From positions 62,001 through 126,000 of the forward strand of contig NZ_QFWG01000006.1 in NCBI RefSeq assembly GCF_003143995.1: a DNA stretch of 64,000 nucleotides, written 5' to 3'. This document shows, in pieces, positions 47,530 to 55,388 of this stretch. The notes under the pieces were generated by a model. The model saw only the letters and a program-made list of their open reading frames with translations. It was not told where the DNA came from and searched no databases. The position numbers and the translations under genes are program-made. This stretch comes from Pseudoglutamicibacter cumminsii (GTDB lineage Bacteria; Actinomycetota; Actinomycetes; Actinomycetales; Micrococcaceae). The stretch's first letter is position 1, and each line of letters begins with the position of its first letter.

Positions 47530-49566
47530 ATGGAACAAGGAACAGATCATGCTCAGGATGCCGGCCTTCTCCGTGTGGTGGTGATCGGCGCTGGCCCGCG
47601 TGGAACCTCGGTCGTGGAGCGGCTTGCGCTCGCCGCGGCGGGGCGGCAGGCATGGGCTCCGACTGATTTGTTGATTGATGACGACGACGGTGGCGCCTTG
47701 GATACGCGGCCGTTGCGTATCGATGTGGTTGATCCGTACCCTGCTGGTTCTGGCCGGGTGTGGGATCCGGGGCAGTCGCGGAACTTGTGGATGAATACGC
47801 CGTCGATGTTCCCCACGGTTGCGCCGGAGCGTCCAGCTGGTGTGTCGCGGGCTGATCATCCGGGGCTGAGCTTTGAGCAGTTCCGTCTGTCGGGTGGCGA
47901 TGGCGCCGAGCTGAGCGAGGTTGAGCGGGCTGAGCTCGAGGCGTTGGGGCCTGGCAGTTTCCCTCCGCGGCCGCTGTATGGGCGCTACTTGCAGCACGTG
48001 TGGGAGGGTGTCGCCGCGCAGCTCGAGGGCTTGGATCATGTGGATGGCCCGCATGTTCACGCTACGTTGGCGGTTTCGGTTGATCCGCATGTTGGCGGTG
48101 GCTACCGAGTCGTGTTGGGTTCGGGGCAGGTCTTGTATGCGGACCGTGTGGTTCTGGCTGTTGGGCATGTTCCTGCCCGGATTTCACCTGAGCAGGAGGC
48201 CGTGGGCTCGGCCTGCACGTCGCATCCGGGTGCGCACTATGTTCCGCCGCATGTTTCCACTGACGTCGATTACGATGCGCTCCCAGCTGGCCAGAACGTC
48301 CTGGTTCGCGGCATGGGTCTGAACTTTTTCGACCTCCTGGCCGAGGTCACCTTGAGCCGTGGCGGCCGCTTCGAGGAGACCGGCGGCCCTGCAGGCCAAG
48401 CCCTCAAGTACATCCCGAGCGGCAAGGAACCCATCCTCATCGCCGGCTCGCGCCGCGGAACCCCGTACCGTGCGAAAGCGGCCATCCCAGCGTTCATCCC
48501 GCCGGGCATCGAACTCAAGTTCTTCACGTATGACCGCATCGTTGAAGCCGCGGAGAAGGGCGCGACCGGCCGCCTACCGGGCACCGTGGACTTTGAACGT
48601 CACGTGTGGCCGTTGCTGAACCGCGACGTGATCCGCACCTACTACAACGAGCTCGCCGCCGCGGCGCCCGAGGTTTTCGAATCTACGCCGTCCTCGTTCC
48701 TGGACGAGCTGGACGAGATCCTCGCCGCCCCGACCGATATCGGCGATGAAGTGTGGGTCCTGAAGCTCAAGGATGCGCTGGCTCGCGCGCTTCCGGAACG
48801 CGAACTGTTCGATATCCGCTCATTGGCGCGTCCGTGGGCGGGGCACGGCGCGATCACCGCGGAAGCGTACCGTGCCGCAACCATCGAGATGCTGGAAAGC
48901 GACGTCGCTGCCGCCTCCCTGGGCACGGGGTCGCCGCTGCACATGGCGATCGGTGCACTGCACGCGGGCCGCATGATCGTGAAGCGTCTGATCGCGGAAG
49001 GCTACATCGACGAACGTTCCGTCGCCGCCCAGGTGCGCGGCTGGTTCGAGCCACTCGTTGAGGGGCTGGCCTCGGGGCCACCTTTGGAACGTATTGAGCA
49101 GATGGTCGCCTTGGTGCGCGCCGGGATCATCGAGGTTCTGGGCCCTGAGCCGTCCTACACCTACGATGCGGAGGCCCGCCTCTTCCGCGCTGTGTCGCCA
49201 TGGGTGGGTGGCGCGGAGCCGGAAGCGACGTGGATGGTTGAGGCGATGATGCCGGCCAACCGTGTTGCGATCACGGATTCGCCGCTGTTGCGTTCGATGC
49301 TGGCCTCGGGCCTGGCGCGGCCGCGTGTGCGCATCACCGATGATGGTGAGCAGGTCCCCGGCTCTGGTCTTGACGTAGAGGGGGCCGACCACCGTGTGGT
49401 CGGCACGAGCGGTGCCGCCGCCGACGGAGTGCACGTGCTTGGTCTGCAGCTATCTTCTGTGCAGTGGGGGACAGCGATCGCGGCTGAGGCCGGCGGTGAC
49501 CCGCACGTTGGCGCCCGGACGCTCGCGGACGCGGAAGCAATCGCCCGCTCCATCTTGCTGGACTAG
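47530..49566 (+). CDS. FAD/NAD(P)-binding protein (NAD_binding_9-like)
   Basis: 678 residues. The Rossmann motif VVIGAGPRGTSVVERL lies at 16-31, followed by RIDVVDPYPAGSGRVWDPGQSRNLWMNTPSMFPTVAPE, the mark of the YdhS/HI0933-like FAD-NAD(P)-binding family. LVRGMGLNFFDLLAEVTLSRGG and a C-terminal VHVLGLQLSSVQWGTAIAAEAG complete it. An oxidoreductase is expected; the substrate is unknown. It is the last chromosomal gene before the integrated element, ending 58 bases from attL. Confidence 0.85.
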   Translation: MEQGTDHAQDAGLLRVVVIGAGPRGTSVVERLALAAAGRQAWAPTDLLIDDDDGGALDTRPLRIDVVDPYPAGSGRVWDPGQSRNLWMNTPSMFPTVAPERPAGVSRADHPGLSFEQFRLSGGDGAELSEVERAELEALGPGSFPPRPLYGRYLQHVWEGVAAQLEGLDHVDGPHVHATLAVSVDPHVGGGYRVVLGSGQVLYADRVVLAVGHVPARISPEQEAVGSACTSHPGAHYVPPHVSTDVDYDALPAGQNVLVRGMGLNFFDLLAEVTLSRGGRFEETGGPAGQALKYIPSGKEPILIAGSRRGTPYRAKAAIPAFIPPGIELKFFTYDRIVEAAEKGATGRLPGTVDFERHVWPLLNRDVIRTYYNELAAAAPEVFESTPSSFLDELDEILAAPTDIGDEVWVLKLKDALARALPERELFDIRSLARPWAGHGAITAEAYRAATIEMLESDVAAASLGTGSPLHMAIGALHAGRMIVKRLIAEGYIDERSVAAQVRGWFEPLVEGLASGPPLERIEQMVALVRAGIIEVLGPEPSYTYDAEARLFRAVSPWVGGAEPEATWMVEAMMPANRVAITDSPLLRSMLASGLARPRVRITDDGEQVPGSGLDVEGADHRVVGTSGAAADGVHVLGLQLSSVQWGTAIAAEAGGDPHVGARTLADAEAIARSILLD

Positions 49567-49590
49567 TCCTGGCCTAATCTTAAAGCGGAA

Positions 49591-49619
49591 AACCCCGGAA
49601 TCTCTAGGATCCCGGGGTT
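49591..49619 (-). terminator. Chromosomal copy of the tRNA-Ser(TGA) terminator hairpin
   Basis: AACCCCGG...CCGGGGTT stem, followed on the minus strand by TTTTCC. It closely matches the hairpin beside the tRNA at 55136-55162, as expected if the tRNA's original downstream sequence was pushed here by the insertion. Confidence 0.75.
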
Positions 49620-49624
49620 ATATC

Positions 49625-49639
49625 GCGGAGGGTAAGGGA
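49625..49639. other. attL core of the tRNA-Ser element
   Basis: GCGGAGGGTAAGGGA, identical to 55170-55184 in the 3' end of tRNA-Ser(TGA). It marks the left boundary of the element. Confidence 0.85.
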
Positions 49640-49755
49640 ATTTCACCCAAATCCCGTAAATACGCGGTAAAACAAGGGTCGCATGAACCGTGTGCCTAAT
49701 TTATGCCTAGTCATCTGCAGTTGTGGGAAAAATGACCACCAAGAAAGAAGCACAG

Positions 49756-50115
49756 ATGAGCACCTCAGGCACTGAGAAAACCGTTCCGTACACGCTCAGC
49801 GAGTACCTGCACAACTTAGGGCTAACCCCCGGGCAAATAGACACGCTAACCAATAGCCCGCTATTCATCTTCCAGAATGAATCTCTAAACACCGCGGGGT
49901 TTGTCGAATATGTAGGACCTCAACAACATCATGGGGGCGTACGCCTTGAAATACGGTGGAACAATCTCGACGGCATTGCCGCCCGTGTCGAACTCACCGA
50001 AAGCACTGAAGGCTATGCCACCTTCACGGCAGAAGGGCTAAGAGAGCTTGCGAAAGCAATCACAGATTTTTCATGGCTCTTAGAAGCAATTGCAGAACCT
50101 TTTGAACGGGCGTAG
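49756..50115 (+). CDS. Element-borne protein of unknown function
   Basis: 119 residues from ATG 49756 (MSTSGTEKTVPYTLSEYL); ATG 49732 would add eight. The first half is helical (SEYLHNLGLTPGQIDTLTNSPLFIFQNESLN), the second beta-rich with VRLEIRWNNLDGIAARVELTESTEGYATFTAEGLRELAKAI. No known domain. It is the only plus-strand gene of the element, near attL, a usual site of accessory cargo in satellites. A hairpin follows at 50243. Confidence 0.65.
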   Translation: MSTSGTEKTVPYTLSEYLHNLGLTPGQIDTLTNSPLFIFQNESLNTAGFVEYVGPQQHHGGVRLEIRWNNLDGIAARVELTESTEGYATFTAEGLRELAKAITDFSWLLEAIAEPFERA

Positions 50116-50813
50116 GTCAACGCCTGTAACCCCGGCCTCTATAGCTAAGACGCTCGCTAGATATGAGATAGAGGCCTGTAAAGCCTTCTGTAAGCGCCTA
50201 TAAAGCTCACTGAAGCTTAATAACCTCGTAACGTATCCATAGCCCCCGGTAATGGCCTTGTAAGGCTGTTAGCGGGGGTTATCTTATGTCCTTTAACGTT
50301 TGAAATACTTTAGCGGCATAGGGCGCCCCTAACAGAAAAACAGCCGGGGAGAGATCGCAATGCCGGCGGGGGGCGAAGTGGCGAGCGACGTGGGAGGGGT
50401 GACCCCGTGGGGCGTGTGCTTCGTGCGTGTACGGTCTGCACGGGGGCGGGTGAGGCGGTTCTGTGTGAGGCTCCACGGCGAGCGCTCACCGTCTCGCGAT
50501 GCTCTGGTCTGTGATGTCTAGTTGTTCCGGCTGCCTGTGTTTGTGGGGTCACATGCGTGCGTGCGGTTTGTATTTGTACAGTCTGTACAGGCCGGCGGTG
50601 TGTGGTGAGGTGCCTGTGTCTGTCTGTGTGAGACGCCCGGCGCTCGCCGTGAGGTTCTTGGGGTGCTGTGAAGGGGTTGCCCCGTAGGGGAGGGTCTGAG
50701 GGGGTCGGAGGGGTTGGAGACGTGAAGGAGGCCCGCCGTGGGCCTATGGACATGGAAAGACCCGGGCTAAGGTTTCTTCTGTGTTCCTTAGCGCCGGGCC
50801 TTCCCGTTAGTGG
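50116..50813. other. Structured non-coding segment of the element
   Basis: About 700 bases without a supportable gene; a minus-strand frame at 50310-50753 is low-complexity Pro/Arg/His and rejected. It contains a terminator hairpin (50243-50278); two related boxes, TGTACGGTCTGCAC near 50429 and TGTACAGTCTGTAC at 50575; and an 11-base inverted repeat CACGGCGAGCG (50474-50484) with CGCTCGCCGTG (50641-50651). Such arrangement next to a replication-type ATPase suggests a replication origin or control region. Confidence 0.55.
50243..50278 (+). terminator. Hairpin after the plus-strand element gene
   Basis: CCCCCG/CGGGGG outer stem with an inner GGCCTT/TAAGGC pairing and TTATCTT to its right. Confidence 0.6.
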
Positions 50814-52037
50814 TTATGCGATTTTGAAGAGTGCTTCATCTTTGGCCGTACTCGACGGCTTAGACGGTTCAGACGGTTCAGACGGTTTCCTTATGAGTCC
50901 CTCTGCTTTCCATGATCTGAGGAAGTCTTGCCGAAAATAGCCGCGTATATCGTTCAGTTTGCCGGGGCGTATCTTGTACTTGCCCAGCATCCTCCCTAAT
51001 CGTTGGGGAGTGAGTTTGGAACCTATGCGGTTACCTTCGCCCCAGGTGTCAGGTTCTGCTCTGATTAGTTCAGATATCAGCTTTCCTGTTGGGATGAACG
51101 GTTGATTCTCTGGCAGTAACTCGTAAATGTGTCTGATGAGTACCCGGTGAGGGGGCATGTGCCGTAACCCTTCTTCTTCGTCTCGCTTCGTTTCCTCGAT
51201 GTGCCTCAGTGCGAACTCATCCACGCGTTGACACCATGAAGGGCTGTTCACTGCTGCAGCTACTTGCTTCAGCGGTAGCCATATTTCTTTGAACCGCCCC
51301 TTCACGTCATCCGGGATTCTCGGACGTGAAGGCTTCTTCTGTAGAACGCCCGCGGCCCACTGTTCGGCTTCCGCTTTCAGCTCGGCTGCTTCTTGTTCTA
51401 GTTCGTCATCCCAGTACGTTTCAGCCTTGACACCTTCCAGGTCTGGCAACATCGTGATCGGGATGATTCGGGTCATAGTGTCCTCAGGAAGAAGCATGTT
51501 GTTCCCAGCCATCGCTACCGGCCCGTAAGTCGATAGTTTGAGCGATTCCGGCTCTTCGCCGTTTCCTTTCCTCTCGCTAGTTATGAGCCTGTACCCGTCG
51601 CGTTTATAGCCGCTGTTGATCGTCTGGATCAGCTCTTCCCTCCCGGGCCTTTTGGGGTCAAGAGTTCTGTCAGCTTCATCCAGTAGAACCGTTCTCATAG
51701 ACGCGTGCACCGCTCTCGAAAGAGCCGCGTTCGTCGCATTCGCGGCCAGTAGCGGATTAGCGGTAAGCCTGTGCAGATGATCTAACAGCGTGGTCTTTCC
51801 GCTTCCCGGTACGGGGCTAGTAATCAAGAGCCGCGGCGTGGAGATGTTGATCTCCATGAGGAACGTGTGAAGAGCCCATAAAGTTAGAACCTCGTAATCT
51901 TCATCGGACGCCGTGAGAATGTATTTCTCGAAGTGGTCACGGTACTTGTCCAGGATCGTCACAGGCCCTTCATTTGAGCCGTCTAAGCCGTCTAAGCCGT
52001 CGAAGCCGTCTACGTGTGGCGTGTAGTTCGTGTTCAT
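50814..52037 (-). CDS. DUF3631-type replicative ATPase of the element
   Basis: 407 residues. Walker A SPVPGSGKT lies at 74-82 (Lys81), Walker B TVLLDEAD at 116-123, and PVAMAGNNMLLPEDTMTRIIPI has a sensor Asn. The C-terminal half (QKKPSRPRIPDDVKGRFKEIWLPL...) is that of DUF3631 proteins, found with phage and plasmid primase-polymerase systems. Here no primase domain is attached, unlike P4-type alpha. Both ends carry tandem 9-base repeats, giving DGFDGLDGLDG at the N-terminus and SEPSEPSKPSS at the C-terminus. The ATG overlaps the upstream stop (ATGA). Confidence 0.85.
   Translation of the reverse strand: MNTNYTPHVDGFDGLDGLDGSNEGPVTILDKYRDHFEKYILTASDEDYEVLTLWALHTFLMEINISTPRLLITSPVPGSGKTTLLDHLHRLTANPLLAANATNAALSRAVHASMRTVLLDEADRTLDPKRPGREELIQTINSGYKRDGYRLITSERKGNGEEPESLKLSTYGPVAMAGNNMLLPEDTMTRIIPITMLPDLEGVKAETYWDDELEQEAAELKAEAEQWAAGVLQKKPSRPRIPDDVKGRFKEIWLPLKQVAAAVNSPSWCQRVDEFALRHIEETKRDEEEGLRHMPPHRVLIRHIYELLPENQPFIPTGKLISELIRAEPDTWGEGNRIGSKLTPQRLGRMLGKYKIRPGKLNDIRGYFRQDFLRSWKAEGLIRKPSEPSEPSKPSSTAKDEALFKIA
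50854..50885 (+). repeat. 9-bp tandem repeat, array A
   Basis: GACGG recurs at 50854, 50863, 50872 and 50881, exactly nine bases apart; unit GACGG(C/T)T(T/C)A. Lies in the last codons of the ATPase gene. Confidence 0.9.
51979..52010 (-). repeat. 9-bp tandem repeat, array B (inverted)
   Basis: CCGTC recurs at 51979, 51988, 51997 and 52006, nine bases apart. Its complement is the same unit as array A, so the two arrays form an inverted pair about 1.1 kb apart. Lies in the first codons of the ATPase gene. Confidence 0.9.
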
Positions 52038-52516
52038 GCGTTCACCCCCTCGAACGTGTCACCGCGCCCGGCTCCACAGTTGTAACAGCGGGGGCTAAAT
52101 GCCGCGGTCAGCGCTAGCTCCACGGTCTTGCGGTGCTGTGTCGAGATACGGACGTGCATAGCGTCCCACCATGCATCTAGGTACAGTTCTTGGCGCTCTG
52201 CCTCTCGCATCGGGGCTAGCCGCGCGGTGGTCTCTCGGACTCCGTAGAAGTAGCCTTCCCACCATCCGCGGTTATGCTCGCCCTGTCGTAGCAGCTCCTG
52301 TTCGGCGAGCGTGAAACTGCTTCGCCGCGTGTGGATGCTCTCACCCTTCGAACCTGTGTTCGAGTCAGGTAAACTAGATGACACGGGGCTACTGTTCTTC
52401 TGGATACGGTCAGCCCCGCCGCCATGTCTAGGGTGCTGACTTCTGCGCTCGCCGTGACGTGGGTACTGGCCCCCGTTGCTTTCATGAGCGGCGGGGGTCT
52501 GCTGTTGGTAGCTCAT
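52034..52516 (-). CDS. Element protein with a C-terminal Cys pair
   Basis: 160 residues. The first ~70 are polar and disordered (QYPRHGERRSQHPRHGGG is an imperfect repeat). A helical part (SFTLAEQELLRQGEHNRGWWEGYFYGVRETTARL) and a last segment with CYNCGAG follow; that CxxC alone could bind half a metal site. No domain recognised. Overlaps the excisionase stop by one base (TAATG) and the ATPase start by four, so the three are one operon. Confidence 0.6.
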   Translation of the reverse strand: MSYQQQTPAAHESNGGQYPRHGERRSQHPRHGGGADRIQKNSSPVSSSLPDSNTGSKGESIHTRRSSFTLAEQELLRQGEHNRGWWEGYFYGVRETTARLAPMREAERQELYLDAWWDAMHVRISTQHRKTVELALTAAFSPRCYNCGAGRGDTFEGVNA

Positions 52517-52770
52517 TAGTTAGCGCCCCCTTCTTCTGCGTAGTTCCATACGTATTTAGAAGGGGTTAGCTGATGGAAGAAGTTGAGGAAGTCAGCGCGG
52601 TGAACGCGAATCATTTTCTTCCCGGCCTTGTAAGCCGTTAGATCACCTGATGCAATCCACCGGTGAACGCTAGAAGAATGTACGCCCGCATACTCAGCTA
52701 CCTGAGCTACGGAGAGCATAGGGGCTAGATCGTTAAACGCTACGTAAGGGGTAGTTTGTGTTTTGCTCAC
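52516..52770 (-). CDS. Excisionase/MerR-like helix-turn-helix protein
   Basis: 84 residues. APMLSVAQVAEYAGVHSSSVHRWIASGDLTAYKAGKKMIRVHRADFLNFF is the compact winged helix of the excisionase (HTH_17) family: a helix-turn-helix with a Trp (W38) then a wing. In integrative elements such proteins direct excision or start the operon. Inverted repeat AAATAAG-10-CTTATTT at 52774-52797 just upstream may be its operator. Confidence 0.85.
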   Translation of the reverse strand: MSKTQTTPYVAFNDLAPMLSVAQVAEYAGVHSSSVHRWIASGDLTAYKAGKKMIRVHRADFLNFFHQLTPSKYVWNYAEEGGAN

Positions 52771-52773
52771 GAC

Positions 52774-52797
52774 AAATAAGCCCTTTCAGACTTATTT
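52774..52797. promoter_or_regulatory. Inverted repeat before the excisionase gene
   Basis: AAATAAG and CTTATTT flank ten bases; the repeat ends four bases from the excisionase ATG on the minus strand. Candidate autoregulatory site. Confidence 0.45.
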
Positions 52798-52873
52798 ACG
52801 GAGCTAATCCCGAAGGCGTGAAAGAAAGAAGCCCTTAAGGCCAGCCAACAGCCAGTAGCGCGAATACTGATTC

Positions 52874-52892
52874 AAGACCTATTGCAGGTCTT
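52874..52892 (-). terminator. Hairpin after the 288-residue element gene
   Basis: Seven-base arms AAGACCT/AGGTCTT with loop ATTGC, 15 bases past the stop; weak terminator without a T-run. Confidence 0.45.
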
Positions 52893-52906
52893 AGCTCACT
52901 ATAGCA

Positions 52907-53773
52907 TTAAGCGCCATCTGTTTCAGTGGTACCGGCCCGCTTTTCTTTAGCTAGCCTCAACGCTTCAGCTTTCACGGCTTCAAAGCCACCCGAAACGCCA
53001 AATAAGCCATAGACGTATTCGCCTATATACGCGTTTTCTTCTATGTCGCGATGCATAAACCGTTCATGGCTACTGTCAATGCGCCCCTGTTGTCTCCCGC
53101 TGTATGAAGGCTTAAGGCTAATCGTCTTCTGTTTGGTCTGCCTGGCGTGGTTTAGATCGGCGCTAATATCGTCACGGGTTAAGCGAATCTCAACCCTATG
53201 CGATCTGCACACCCAAAGACCCGATATAAAAAAATCATCTAACCATGTGACGGCTGATTCAGTATGAAGCCCCTTCGCTTTTATCTCACCGTTAAGGGTC
53301 TGCCGTTCCAGGTGAGCGCTGACACACCCGGAACTTAGAAACGGGTCAGCTTTCTTTCTTTTATCGTGTGTCTCTATGCATTCAGCTGTTGCCATGTAGC
53401 TTTTCCGTAGAAACGGGTACTTGCTGGCAATGAGAACTTTAGGGCCCTCTGCTTCCTCATCCTTTATGTTTATTTCCTGAAGCGTATACAGTTCCCGCCT
53501 GTACTCTCCTAAATACTCGGCAATAAGCTCGGCTTGAGGTGTGAGCGGAAGCGCGTAAAGAAGCCCCCGGTTAGTGACGATACGGCCTAACGGGGTTTCA
53601 TACACGGCCCCTAAAGAACACCCCTTAGGGCACCTGTACTTCAATAACCTGTATTTCTCAGCGAACTCAGACCCAGATAGCCCCTCTTTGAGGCTCGCGA
53701 GATAGTCAAACGGGGAATACTTCAACCGGCCTAGGCGTAACTGTTCCTGTGTAAGCGTCTCCATGTTTTTCAC
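52907..53773 (-). CDS. Element protein of unknown function
   Basis: 288 residues, soluble. It contains CPKGCSLGAV (a CxxxC), a middle FFISGLWVCRSHRVEIRLTRDDISADLNHA, and a C-terminal basic helix (AEALRLAKEKRAG). No domain recognised. Its place directly after the integrase (six bases) and in a small element suggests replication initiation or a helper-exploiting function; neither is shown. A/T-rich relative to the host genes. ATG codons at 1 and 4 are both possible. Confidence 0.6.
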   Translation of the reverse strand: MKNMETLTQEQLRLGRLKYSPFDYLASLKEGLSGSEFAEKYRLLKYRCPKGCSLGAVYETPLGRIVTNRGLLYALPLTPQAELIAEYLGEYRRELYTLQEINIKDEEAEGPKVLIASKYPFLRKSYMATAECIETHDKRKKADPFLSSGCVSAHLERQTLNGEIKAKGLHTESAVTWLDDFFISGLWVCRSHRVEIRLTRDDISADLNHARQTKQKTISLKPSYSGRQQGRIDSSHERFMHRDIEENAYIGEYVYGLFGVSGGFEAVKAEALRLAKEKRAGTTETDGA

Positions 53774-53779
53774 CGCTGT

Positions 53780-54988
53780 TTATCCCTGCCCTGATGTGAG
53801 CATCGCTAAGCGCTCTTTCCCAGCGTGCTGATATTTCATTACGGACTCAACATCTGAATGGCCCCCGAAAGCCATGAGGTCGGCTAGGGTAGCGCCCTTG
53901 CGGCCCAAATGAGTTAAAGCCGTGTGACGTAGCCCATGAAAAACGAAACCTTCTAGCAAAGGCGGGTCATTCTCATCGTCAGCGTTGAGCTTGTCTACTG
54001 CCCGCTTCATCTGGTTTCTAATAGTGTTCGGGTTGTGGAAACGGTTACCGCCGCCCTTGCGGGGAAACAACAAGTCGCCGCCGTTAGTAAGCTCATCTAG
54101 CCGGGCTTGCACCTTGCCTTCAATAACCTGGGTAACCGGTATCTGCCTATGTCCTGCAGCAGATTTAGGCGTTACTTCACATAGCGTTTGACCGTTTTCG
54201 TTCTTGTTAGACACTTGCGAGCTGACTTCTACGTATAGTCGCCCGTTTACGCCGCGGGCAAAAGAACGTTTACGTAGCGCTAGGACTTCGCCTAAACGTA
54301 GACCGTTATAAGCTGCGATATAGACCATTAGCCGCGTATATGCGGGGAATAGTTCGGCTATCGCGTCGATCTGCTCAGGTGTAGCGACAATGTCGCGTTT
54401 CTTTTTTGGGGTCGCCTTATAACGCTTAGCTGGCACATCACACGGGGAGCTATTCAAGAGCGGCTTAAAACTACGTGGCAAACCTTTAGTTTGACCCGTA
54501 GCCCACATGAAAAGTCTTTCTACCGTGGTGTAAATATTGTGCACGGTTTTCGGTTGTCTTCGTCGCCTCGTTTTCCCGAACGGCTCGGTGCTGAGTTTTT
54601 CAAACCAGTTATCAATGTCTTCTACAGTGACCGCGGCAATTGGGGTAGACCCGAACGCTTTACGGAAATGGTTTAGGTCGCTGTTGTATTTATGGGTAGT
54701 AGATGGTTTCGTGCCGTGGTCTCTGAGGTACTGAAGCCACTGTTCAGTAACCTCGTTGCAAGTGATCGAGCTTAGCCGCTCTTTTTCTTCGCGTATCGCT
54801 TTAGCCTCAGCTATGCGCTTCCGAGCAATCTTTGGGGGTATGAACGTCCCTCGCTGTATTGCTGATTGAGCATCACGTTCAGCGGCTTCCGCGTCCATCT
54901 TTCGGGTGAATGTGCCTATCCCGATCTGTTTGCCTTGATGGGTCACGCGAACTTGCCACTTGTTGTTAGGTAGCTTCCTGATGCTCAT
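53780..54988 (-). CDS. int: Tyrosine-family site-specific integrase
   Basis: 402 residues. An N-terminal arm-binding domain (SIRKLPNNKWQVRVTHQGKQIGIGTF), SAM-like core-binding region (~75-165) and a catalytic domain with Arg231 (NGLRLGEVLAL), His351/Arg354 (HGLRHTALTH), His377 (GGHSDV) and nucleophile Tyr386 (MKYQHAG). All five key residues are present, so it should be active. It sits 180 bases from the tRNA-Ser(TGA) gene whose 3' end is the attachment site, as usual for tRNA-targeting integrases. Confidence 0.95.
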   Translation of the reverse strand: MSIRKLPNNKWQVRVTHQGKQIGIGTFTRKMDAEAAERDAQSAIQRGTFIPPKIARKRIAEAKAIREEKERLSSITCNEVTEQWLQYLRDHGTKPSTTHKYNSDLNHFRKAFGSTPIAAVTVEDIDNWFEKLSTEPFGKTRRRRQPKTVHNIYTTVERLFMWATGQTKGLPRSFKPLLNSSPCDVPAKRYKATPKKKRDIVATPEQIDAIAELFPAYTRLMVYIAAYNGLRLGEVLALRKRSFARGVNGRLYVEVSSQVSNKNENGQTLCEVTPKSAAGHRQIPVTQVIEGKVQARLDELTNGGDLLFPRKGGGNRFHNPNTIRNQMKRAVDKLNADDENDPPLLEGFVFHGLRHTALTHLGRKGATLADLMAFGGHSDVESVMKYQHAGKERLAMLTSGQG

Positions 54989-55135
54989 CGTTTTTGTGTC
55001 TCGTTGTGCCTAATCTGTGCCTAGAAAACGGCTGTTATGCCTAAATTATGCCTAGCTGAATGCTAACATCTGAGTACAACTGCAAGACTTGGGGCACTGA
55101 AAAACAGCGCAAAAACCGCGTAATTACAAGGAAAA

Positions 55136-55162
55136 CCCCCGGTATCTCTAGGATCACGGGGG
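55136..55162 (-). terminator. Element-supplied terminator hairpin of tRNA-Ser(TGA)
   Basis: CCCCCG/CGGGGG outer stem with an inner TATC/GATC-type pairing, followed on the minus strand by TTTTCC. Near copy of 49591-49619. Confidence 0.8.
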
Positions 55163-55169
55163 CTTGTAA

Positions 55170-55184
55170 GCGGAGGGTAAGGGA
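55170..55184. other. attR core in tRNA-Ser(TGA)
   Basis: GCGGAGGGTAAGGGA, covering the acceptor 3' strand and the start of the T arm of the tRNA. Confidence 0.85.
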
Positions 55185-55258
55185 TTCGAACCCTTGGTAC
55201 GGGGTTACCGCACAATGGTTTTCAAGACCATCTCCTTCGGCCACTCGGACAACCCTCC
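55171..55258 (-). tRNA. tRNA-Ser(TGA)
   Basis: Acceptor GGAGGGT/ACCCTCC, anticodon stem ATGGT/ACCAT with loop CTTGAAA (anticodon TGA), long variable arm, T loop GTTCGAATC, no encoded CCA. Attachment site of the integrated element. Confidence 0.95.
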
Positions 55259-55388
55259 AACATCGCTCGAGTTTATCGCATGCTTCCGTGATCCCTATAT
55301 TCGTGTCAGTCTGGTGTGTATGTGCGCTGATCGTGAGTTGAAGAATCCTGCCGATGCGACCCCGCCCACTGACACGACCCCCACTGAG

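Larger units (their letters stand above)
49587..49639. repeat. Left copy of the extended direct repeat (attL side)
   Basis: Aligned with 55130-55184, most of 53 positions match. Both begin GGAAAACCCC, share ATCTCTAGGATC and end with the exact 15-base core GCGGAGGGTAAGGGA. After the core, this copy diverges from the tRNA sequence (AATTTCACCC instead of TTCGAACCC). Confidence 0.85.
49625..55184. mobile_element. Small integrative element in tRNA-Ser(TGA), ~5.5 kb
   Basis: Bounded by 15-base direct repeats, with a tyrosine integrase next to the tRNA end. Cargo order on the minus strand: integrase, unknown protein, excisionase-like protein, unknown Zn-type protein, DUF3631-type ATPase; then a ~700-base non-coding structured segment and one plus-strand gene near attL. 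Base composition is clearly more A/T-rich in the int-proximal half. No capsid, portal, terminase, relaxase or FtsK-like gene, so it would depend on a helper for transfer, or is an immobile remnant (inference). Confidence 0.85.
55130..55184. repeat. Right copy of the extended direct repeat (attR side)
   Basis: Partner of 49587-49639. It rebuilds both the tRNA 3' end and a terminator hairpin, so the tRNA stays functional after integration. Confidence 0.85.

Noticed and set aside
50310-50753. A 147-codon minus-strand frame in the element's non-coding segment
   Set aside because: Low complexity (Pro, His, Arg, Thr), no ribosome-binding site, no domain.
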